DNA of 64,000 bases, from positions 1-64,000 of the forward strand of contig CAKTVV010000006.1 of the NCBI GenBank assembly GCA_934630515.1, in the 5' to 3' direction. Position numbers and translations under genes: made by a program. Positions 58,428 through 64,000 of this stretch are shown one piece after another (the first letter of the stretch is position 1; every line of letters starts with the position of its first letter). Source of the DNA: an uncultured Eubacteriales bacterium (lineage in GTDB: Bacteria; Bacillota; Clostridia; Oscillospirales; Acutalibacteraceae). The notes below the pieces were generated by a model. That model was not told the DNA's origin and ran no database searches. It saw nothing but the letters and a program-made list of their open reading frames with translations.

Positions 58428-59753
58428 ATGAGGATCACCGTGGACCCCTCGGTCATTGTCGGAAGGGTCAAGCCCTTTCACGCCATCAACAACGCCCCCT
58501 TGCTGGGAACCTCCGATCAGCTGTTTCATTATCTGGGCGAAGCCGGTATCCCCTTCTCCCGTCTGCACGACACCGGCGGCGCATACGGCGGCTTCCGGTT
58601 CGTGGATATCGCCAACATTTTTCGGGACTGGAATGCCGATCCCGCCGACCCCGCCGCCTATGATTTTGCTTTCACCGACTGGCTGCTGGAAAAGCTGACG
58701 GAGCAAGGGGTCGAGCCGTTCTTCCGCCTGGGTGCAACCATTGAAAACGCCCACTATATCAAAGCATACCGCATCTTTCCGCCCGCCGACAATCGGAAAT
58801 GGGCGCAGATCTGCGCCGGTATCATCCGCCACTACAACCACGGCTGGGCTGACGGCTACCGCTATAATATCCGCTATTGGGAGATCTGGAACGAACCGGA
58901 CAATGAGCCGGAAATACGGGATAATCCCATGTGGAAGGGAACCAAGGAGCAGTATTTCGCCCTATACGAGACCACCGCCAACTATCTGAAGGAGCAGTTT
59001 CCCGACATTAAGCTCGGCGGCTACGGCTCCTGCGGCTTCTATGCCCTGAACGATGCCTTTCAAGCCAACGCCAATTCCTCTCCCCGCACCGATTACTTCA
59101 TCACCTTTTTTCAGGAATTTCTCGCATACATTACGGCGCCGGAGCATCCGGCGCCGCTGGATTTCTTTTCCTGGCACAGCTATGCGGACAGCCGCAGCAA
59201 CACCCGGTATGCCGCCTATGTGCGTCAAGAGCTGGATCGGTACGGACTGACCGCCGCAGAAAGCATCCTCGACGAATGGAACCCGGGCATCCAGCGGCGG
59301 GGCACCGAGGAGGACGCCTGCTTCATTGCCGATATGCTGCTGCGGCTGCACGGCAGCCCGCTGGATATGCTGATGTATTACGACGGACAGGTGCACGGCT
59401 CCTATCAGGGGCTGTTTGACCCGGTGCAGCTGACGGTATTCCCGGCGTATTACGCTCTGCAGGCGTTCGGCGAGCTATATGCGCTGGGCCATGCGGTGGC
59501 GGCAGAGGCCGACGGGGATCTGCCGCTGCTGGCTGCCGTGGAGCCCGGCTCCGCTGTCGGAAAACTGCTGACCGTCAACACGGGAGACACTCCCATTCCC
59601 ATAGAGCTGTGTCTGCCCGCCGGATGGCGGATCACCCGTTTCCGGGTGCTGAACGGCAGGGACGGACTGACGGACACCCCCATGGAGGCGCCGGACCGAC
59701 TGACGCTGCCCGCCCAAAAGCTGGGGATCGTGGAATATGCCGGGGGCCGATAA
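58428..59753 (+). CDS. GH39-type glycosidase (beta-xylosidase-like)
   Basis: This 441-residue cytoplasmic TIM-barrel enzyme is of the GH39 group. It shows YLGEAGIPFSRLHDTGGAYGG, then RYWEIWNEPDNEPE with the acid/base Glu at about 156, and SILDEWNPG with the nucleophile Glu at about 283. A beta-rich C-terminal part follows. No signal peptide is present. GH39 enzymes split beta-xylosides or iduronides; the substrate here is unproven. AAAGGAG precedes the ATG at 58428; the longer frame crosses the promoter and is rejected. It is a single-gene unit. Confidence 0.85.
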   Translation: MRITVDPSVIVGRVKPFHAINNAPLLGTSDQLFHYLGEAGIPFSRLHDTGGAYGGFRFVDIANIFRDWNADPADPAAYDFAFTDWLLEKLTEQGVEPFFRLGATIENAHYIKAYRIFPPADNRKWAQICAGIIRHYNHGWADGYRYNIRYWEIWNEPDNEPEIRDNPMWKGTKEQYFALYETTANYLKEQFPDIKLGGYGSCGFYALNDAFQANANSSPRTDYFITFFQEFLAYITAPEHPAPLDFFSWHSYADSRSNTRYAAYVRQELDRYGLTAAESILDEWNPGIQRRGTEEDACFIADMLLRLHGSPLDMLMYYDGQVHGSYQGLFDPVQLTVFPAYYALQAFGELYALGHAVAAEADGDLPLLAAVEPGSAVGKLLTVNTGDTPIPIELCLPAGWRITRFRVLNGRDGLTDTPMEAPDRLTLPAQKLGIVEYAGGR

Positions 59754-59820
59754 GCCGCTGTCCGGAGCCTGTGCGCTTTTCCCCGGAAAATAAAAATTTC
59801 AAAATCCCTGAAAAAAGTGC

Positions 59821-59849
59821 TTGACAGATGAAAAAGTGCGTGCTATAAT
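59821..59849 (+). promoter_or_regulatory. consensus sigma-A promoter of the methionine T-box operon
   Basis: Perfect TTGACA (59821-59826), 17 bases, perfect TATAAT (59844-59849). Confidence 0.92.
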
Positions 59850-59864
59850 CGGTCACAACATAAG

Positions 59865-60155
59865 ACACAGGCAACGATGAGGAGAGTACATCCTGAGATA
59901 TGCCGCAGAGAGCCCCGGCTGGTGGAAAGGGGTGCAAAAGGCAGGATGGAAGATGGCCTCGGAGCCTCGCACCGAGCGGTCACGCCGTTAGGCTGCGATG
60001 GGAGCGCCCATTACAGCGCCCGGGTATCCGAAACAGATCCGTCTGTTTTGCGTACCGACTGAGGTGTGTGCTGTGAGGTACACACGAAGTAAGGTGGTAA
60101 CACGGCAGCTACGCTGTCGTCCTTATAGGAATATAAGGACGACGGCTTTTTTGTT
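59865..60155 (+). ncRNA. T-box leader riboswitch, probably methionine-specific
   Basis: The leader senses uncharged tRNA and switches between antiterminator and terminator. The T-box core AAGGTGGTAACACGGC is at 60091-60106. The terminator stem is GTCGTCCTTATA (60116-60127) with 60132-60143, then TTTTTT (60147-60152). Stem I is long (about 59875-59985), with GAGAG near 59911 and the probable specifier in GAAGATGGCC (about 59946-59955), where ATG would read tRNA-Met. The downstream metNIQ genes support methionine. The exact specifier was placed by eye. Confidence 0.9.
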
Positions 60156-60185
60156 GTTCCTATGACAGAAAGGGAGATGAACCGT

Positions 60186-61205
60186 ATGGAACAGACCCGC
60201 AAGGAACTGATCCGCATTGAAAAAATGGGCAAGACCTTCCACGGCTCCGCCGGAGAGATCGTAGCGCTGCGTGACATTGATCTGTCGGTGTACGAGGGTG
60301 AGATCTTCGGCATCATCGGCTTATCCGGCGCCGGCAAGAGCACGCTGGTGCGCTGCATCAACTATCTGGAAAAGCCCACCACCGGGCGGGTGATCGTGGA
60401 CGGACAGGACCTGTCCACCATGACCAACAAGCAGCTGCTGGCGACCCGCCAGCAGATCGGCATGATCTTTCAGGGCTTCAATCTGTTATCCCAGCGGGAC
60501 GCCCTCGGCAATGTGTGCTACCCGCTGGAGATCGCCGGTGTCCCCCGGGCAGCCGCCCGCAGCCGGGCAGAGGAGCTGCTCCGGCTGGTAGGGCTGGACG
60601 ACCGAATGCACGCCTATCCCTCCCAAATGTCCGGCGGACAAAAGCAGCGGGTCGCCATCGCCCGGGCGCTGGCGAACAACCCCAAGGTGCTGCTGTGCGA
60701 CGAAGCCACCAGCGCTCTGGATCCCACCACCACTCAGGCGATCCTGGATCTGCTCAAGGACATCAATCAGACGCTGGGGGTCACGGTGGTGGTGATCACC
60801 CACGAGATGCGGGTCATCGAACAGATCTGCAACCGGGTGGCGGTCATCGACCAGAGCCACATCGTAGAGCTGGGCGAGGTGCAGGAGGTATTCGTCCATC
60901 CCCAATCCGCCATTGCCCGCCAGCTGATTTTCCCGCAAGGGCAGGCGGTGGATTGCAGCGGCGGCACCAAGGGACTGCGGCTGGTGTTTGACGGCACGGC
61001 GGCGTTTGAGCCGGTGGTGGCGCAGATGGTGCTGGAGTGCCGGGTGCTGGTGAATATCCTCTATGCCCACACCAAAACGGTGGAGGGCAAAACCTTCGGA
61101 CAGATGGTGCTGCGTCTGCCGGAGGATCCGGAGGCGGTGGAACGGATGAAGGACTATCTCACCGCCCACGGAATCTACTGCAAGGAGGAACCTCTCAATG
61201 AGTGA
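60186..61205 (+). CDS. metN: methionine ABC transporter ATP-binding protein MetN
   Basis: This 339-residue ATPase of the D/L-methionine importer has Walker A GLSGAGKST (about 42-50), signature MSGGQKQR, Walker B LLCDEATSALD, and the C-terminal NIL domain (LRLVFDGTAAFEPVVAQMVLECRVLVNILYAHTKTVEGKTFGQMVL), which gives feedback inhibition by methionine. The ATG at 60186 is nine bases after GGGAG; two earlier ATGs are too close to the site. It is the first gene after the T-box terminator. Confidence 0.96.
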   Translation: MEQTRKELIRIEKMGKTFHGSAGEIVALRDIDLSVYEGEIFGIIGLSGAGKSTLVRCINYLEKPTTGRVIVDGQDLSTMTNKQLLATRQQIGMIFQGFNLLSQRDALGNVCYPLEIAGVPRAAARSRAEELLRLVGLDDRMHAYPSQMSGGQKQRVAIARALANNPKVLLCDEATSALDPTTTQAILDLLKDINQTLGVTVVVITHEMRVIEQICNRVAVIDQSHIVELGEVQEVFVHPQSAIARQLIFPQGQAVDCSGGTKGLRLVFDGTAAFEPVVAQMVLECRVLVNILYAHTKTVEGKTFGQMVLRLPEDPEAVERMKDYLTAHGIYCKEEPLNE

Positions 61206-61884
61206 GTTTTTTGAAACCGCCTTTGGCAACGGCCTGCTGCGGGAATACGGTAACGGCCTGCTCACCACCCTGTATCTGGTGGTGGTCTGCACCGCCTTCG
61301 CCTATCTCATCGGTGTGCCGCTGGGCGTGATCCTCTGCATCACCGATAAGGACGGCATCCGCCCCCAGCGGGCGGTCAACAAGGTGCTTGGCCTGATCGT
61401 CAACATTTTCCGCTCGGTGCCGTTCGTGATCCTGCTGGTGATGGCGCTGCCGCTGACGAAGATCATCGTCGGCACCAAGGTAGGCGATACCGCTTTTCTG
61501 GTGCCGCTGGTGCTGGCAGCCGCTCCCTTCGTGGCGCGCATGGTGGAATCCTCCCTGAAAGAGGTGGACGCCGGCGTCATCGAGGCGGCACAGGCCATGG
61601 GCAGCTCCAACTGGCAGATCATCTACAAGGTGTTGCTGCCAGAGGCGAAGCCCTCCCTGCTGGTGGGCGGTGCCATCGCCGTAACCACGATCCTGGGCTA
61701 CACCCCGCTGGCGACGCTGGTGGGCGGCGGCGGACTGGGCGCCGTAGCGGTGCAGTACGGTCTCTACCGATTCAAGGATGCCATCATGTACACCGCCTCC
61801 ATCGTGCTGATCATTCTGGTGCAGATCCTGCAGGAGGTCGGCATGAAGCTGGCAAAGAAAACCGACAAGCGTGTGCGTACCTAA
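61198..61884 (+). CDS. metI: methionine ABC transporter permease MetI
   Basis: This 228-residue inner-membrane permease has about five helices and the coupling segment EAAQAMGSSNWQIIYKVLLPEAKPSLL (about 122-148), which contacts MetN. It overlaps metN by eight bases with AAGGAGG inside the end of metN. MetI forms the dimeric channel of MetNI. Confidence 0.96.
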   Translation: MSEFFETAFGNGLLREYGNGLLTTLYLVVVCTAFAYLIGVPLGVILCITDKDGIRPQRAVNKVLGLIVNIFRSVPFVILLVMALPLTKIIVGTKVGDTAFLVPLVLAAAPFVARMVESSLKEVDAGVIEAAQAMGSSNWQIIYKVLLPEAKPSLLVGGAIAVTTILGYTPLATLVGGGGLGAVAVQYGLYRFKDAIMYTASIVLIILVQILQEVGMKLAKKTDKRVRT

Positions 61885-61946
61885 TTCGTCCGTAATATAC
61901 ACCCTGTATATTATTATATAGTCAATACTTAAAGGAGATGTCTACT

Positions 61947-62753
61947 ATGAAAAAACTCGTATCCATCCTGACCGTCGTGGCGCTGCTGGCAATCTGCCTG
62001 GTGGGCTGCGGTAAAAGCGACAGCAAAAAGACCATCGTTGTGGGCGCCAGCGCCACCCCCCATGCAGAGATCCTGGAGCAGGTGAAATCCACTCTGGCCG
62101 ATCAGGGCTATGATCTGCAGATCAAGATCTATGACGACTATGTGCTGCCCAACACCGCCACCGAGAGCGGCGATCTGGACGCCAACTACTTCCAGCACAA
62201 GCCCTATCTGGACAACTTCAACAAGGAGAACAACACCCATCTGGTGAGCATCGGTGCGATCCACTATGAGCCGTTCGGTCTGTATGCCGGTACGGTCAAG
62301 GCGCTGGCTGATCTGAAGGACGGCGACGCCATCGCTATCCCCAACGACGGCACCAACGAAGCCCGTGCTCTGCAGCTGCTGGCGGCACAGGGTCTCATCA
62401 CTCTGAAGGACGGCGTGGGTCTGACCGCTACCAAGCTGGACATCGCTGAGAACCCCCACAACTACGACATCAAGGAGATGGAAGCGGCTGTAATCCCCAC
62501 CTGCCTGGACAGCGTGGCTGTGGCGGTCATCAACGGTAACTACGCCATCAACGCCGGCCTGAAGGTCAACGACGCTCTGGCTGTGGAGGACAAGGCCTCC
62601 GAAGCTGCCCAGACCTTCGCCAACGTGCTGGTGGTGAAAGAGGGCAATGAGAACAGCGAGGCGGCGCAGGCGCTGCTGAAGGCTCTCCAGTCCGATGCGG
62701 TGAAGACCTTCATCGAGAAGAAGTACGACGGCGCTGTGGTCGCCATCTTCTGA
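61947..62753 (+). CDS. metQ: methionine-binding lipoprotein MetQ
   Basis: This 268-residue lipoprotein has lipobox LVGC (Cys about 20) and the family segments VGASATPHAEILEQV, GDLDANYFQHKPYLDNFN, and IAIPNDGTNEARALQLLAAQGLI, with the Met-site residues. AAAGGAG lies nine bases before the ATG at 61947; an ATG upstream is too close. Codon choice is more biased than in its neighbours, as expected for an abundant protein. It is the last gene of the T-box operon. Confidence 0.96.
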   Translation: MKKLVSILTVVALLAICLVGCGKSDSKKTIVVGASATPHAEILEQVKSTLADQGYDLQIKIYDDYVLPNTATESGDLDANYFQHKPYLDNFNKENNTHLVSIGAIHYEPFGLYAGTVKALADLKDGDAIAIPNDGTNEARALQLLAAQGLITLKDGVGLTATKLDIAENPHNYDIKEMEAAVIPTCLDSVAVAVINGNYAINAGLKVNDALAVEDKASEAAQTFANVLVVKEGNENSEAAQALLKALQSDAVKTFIEKKYDGAVVAIF

Positions 62754-62782
62754 TCCTCCCCTGCAAAGCACTTTCATACGGC

Positions 62783-62822
62783 AGTCAGCCGCCGGAGAAC
62801 CACTCTCCGGCGGCTGACTTTT
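62783..62822 (+). terminator. terminator of metNIQ
   Basis: A perfect 16-bp stem AGTCAGCCGCCGGAGA (62783-62798) with 62804-62819 and loop ACCAC, followed by TTTT. Confidence 0.9.
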
Positions 62823-62835
62823 GGCAAAGAGAGGA

Positions 62836-62862
62836 CCCCCGGCACAGCCGGGGGCCCTTTTT
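62836..62862. terminator. second hairpin after metQ, shared with the SGNH gene
   Basis: CCCCCGGC (62836-62843) pairs with GCCGGGGG (62847-62854) and is followed by CCCTTTTT on plus. It lies between converging genes. Confidence 0.7.
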
Positions 62863-62891
62863 GCTTGTGTTTTGTTTGCGCAGCGCCGCTC

Positions 62892-63545
62892 TTACAGCGC
62901 CTGCAGGAATCCCACGATCCGCTGCGCTATACGGGCAGCGCCGGCGTCGTTGGGGTGCAAGCCATCGGGCATATACAAGGCTTTCTGTGCCTCAATGGCG
63001 GGATCGATGCCGCTGATGCGCCGCAGATCGCACACCGGCAGCCCGTATTCCTCCGCCACCTCCCGGATCGCCTGCGCATAGCCGCCCAGAGTTGCCACAT
63101 TCCGCACGCCCTGCTCGTTTACCAGCCGTTCCTCGTCCAGCCGATGGGTGGGGGTCATGAACACAATGACGGCGGTGGGGTATTTTTCGATCAGCTGACG
63201 GCACAGGTCATGCAGAGCGCCATAAAAGGTATTCGGTGTGCGGTCGGCGGGATGCCCCAGCGGGGCGTCTCCGTGGCCATAATCGTTGGTGCCGCCCAGC
63301 ACCATCACGATATCCGCCTCCGGGTCCATCTCCGCCACCCGGGAGCCGAAGTACCGGTCATATCTCTCACAAGCCGAGGGGGTCTGCTGGCGGGCGATGC
63401 GGGTGCCGCCGATGCCGTAGCCCTTGCAGCGGGCGCCGGTCAGCTGCCCCACCACATTCCAATAGATATGCTCCGGGGCGCTGGTGCCGTGCCCCTCCGT
63501 GATGCTGTCGCCCAAAAAGAGGATCTTCTTTCCCTGCAGTTCCAT
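62892..63545 (-). CDS. SGNH/GDSL family hydrolase
   Basis: This 217-residue cytoplasmic esterase-like protein has block I FLGDSITEG (Ser about 14), the oxyanion Gly in YGIGGTR, Asn in VLGGTNDYGHG, and block V DGLHPNDAG with the catalytic Asp and His. Members deacetylate sugars or cleave esters. No signal peptide is present. It follows the DUF1846 gene by about 13 bases, probably in one unit. The substrate is unknown. Confidence 0.9.
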   Translation of the reverse strand: MELQGKKILFLGDSITEGHGTSAPEHIYWNVVGQLTGARCKGYGIGGTRIARQQTPSACERYDRYFGSRVAEMDPEADIVMVLGGTNDYGHGDAPLGHPADRTPNTFYGALHDLCRQLIEKYPTAVIVFMTPTHRLDEERLVNEQGVRNVATLGGYAQAIREVAEEYGLPVCDLRRISGIDPAIEAQKALYMPDGLHPNDAGAARIAQRIVGFLQAL

Positions 63546-63558
63546 GCTCTCTCGCTCC

Positions 63559-64000
63559 TTACAGCAATAGATTTTTGTCCGGGAATACCGGCTCGCTGGT
63601 CACGTTCATATGCAGCTTGCGCAAAATGGACTCATCTCCGGAATGGAGCATCTGCGTAGAATGGAGGTCGCACCCCCGCAGCCGGGGCAGCTGTGCCACC
63701 GCCCGGGCGGCGGTCTCATCGCTGGCGGCGCAGATATACAGCGCCGTGAGGGCGTCGTCCAGCTTGAGAGCGCTGGAGCTGCTGTTCAGCAGATTGGTCT
63801 TTAGATCGATCACCGGCTCCAGCACCGCCGGACTCATCAGCAGGGTGGATTTCGGAATGTCCGCCAGCACCTTAATGGCGTTCAGCACAGCGCCGGAGCA
63901 GGCGCTGAGCAGGGGGGTCGCCTTGCCGGTGATGATGCGCCCGTCGGGCAGCTGAATAGCGGCGGCGGGAGCACCGGAGCGGTTGCTCTTTTCCAGCGCC
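63559..64000 (-). CDS. DUF1846 family protein, 3' part only
   Basis: Only the last 146 codons are in the window; the 5' end lies beyond position 64000. Visible residues include LPDGRIITGKATPLLSACSGAVLNAIKVLADIP, LLMSPAVLEPVIDLKTNLLNS and the end LHMNVTSEPVFPDKNLLL, which match the C-terminal half of DUF1846 proteins (usually about 500 residues, cytoplasmic, function not firmly known). It is adjacent to the SGNH hydrolase on the same strand. Confidence 0.85.
   Translation of the reverse strand, partial: ALEKSNRSGAPAAAIQLPDGRIITGKATPLLSACSGAVLNAIKVLADIPKSTLLMSPAVLEPVIDLKTNLLNSSSSALKLDDALTALYICAASDETAARAVAQLPRLRGCDLHSTQMLHSGDESILRKLHMNVTSEPVFPDKNLLL

Noticed and set aside
1..64000. CRISPR arrays, tRNA or rRNA genes, insertion sequences, prophage genes
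   Set aside because: No regularly spaced repeats, no tRNA or rRNA cores and no transposase, integrase or phage structural motifs were found by reading both strands.

Overview
The window is about 60% G+C DNA carrying tightly packed protein genes. It looks like a strictly anaerobic, endospore-forming member of the Clostridia, probably Oscillospirales (Ruminococcaceae/Acutalibacteraceae-like). The lineage is inferred from an Rnf ferredoxin:NAD+ complex in the clostridial CDGEAB order, SpoIIP, a BofC-like protein behind a forespore-type promoter, a methionine T-box, a cohesin/dockerin pair, FeoAB of the NCGKTT type and clean sigma-A promoters with strong AGGAGG ribosome sites. I see no rRNA, tRNA, CRISPR array, transposase or phage genes. 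RNase P RNA is the only stand-alone RNA gene.

Layout. 1-9055 (minus): spoIIP and a small membrane protein, then an operon reading leftward from a class A penicillin-binding protein through an ACT-domain protein, homoserine dehydrogenase, aspartokinase and a ParA-type ATPase to a Lys/Ala/Pro-rich histone-like tail protein. 9169-12174: a BofC-like gene, a PrsA/SurA-type lipoprotein and a MATE exporter. 12202-21115 (minus): rnfCDGEAB followed directly by a flavin-based extracytoplasmic electron-transfer set (two-repeat FMN-binding lipoprotein, ApbE flavinyltransferase, membrane-anchored FMN-binding protein, NusG-II protein, Gx transporter). 21302-26524 (minus): a surface-protein operon encoding a GH10-like lipoprotein, a dockerin-bearing glucosaminidase, a membrane-anchored cohesin protein and a Pr6Pr membrane protein.

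26596-33033 (plus): DUF1294 and DUF6514-type proteins, NrdR, an ABC-F ATPase, BipA/TypA and MltG. 33188-37416: an AraC regulator divergent from an aldose epimerase, then a BlaI/BlaR1-type repressor and membrane protease pair. 37639-43149 (plus): a second ABC-F ATPase, asparaginase, rnpB, a DivIVA-like coiled-coil protein with a likely frameshift, a YdbC-like ssDNA-binding protein and UppP. 43240-47479 is an accessory signalling cassette: two zinc-ribbon membrane proteins, two helix-turn-helix proteins, a zinc-ribbon receptor-like protein and a minimal Ser/Thr kinase whose beta-3 lysine appears to be histidine, with palindromic operator candidates between the genes. 47571-50795 (minus): an orphan oligopeptide-binding lipoprotein, an S1-domain protein and a small-multidrug-export-family protein.

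51174-59753 is carbon and metal uptake: NagB, an alpha-galactosidase/EamA/AraC cluster, FeoAB and a GH39 glycosidase. 59821-62753 is a methionine T-box controlling metN-metI-metQ. The window ends with an SGNH hydrolase and the 3' part of a DUF1846 gene running off the right edge.

The strongest candidates for new biology are the Rnf-coupled flavinylated electron-transfer locus, the kinase/zinc-ribbon/HTH cassette, and the cohesin-dockerin pair that appears to tether a cell-wall hydrolase to the membrane.
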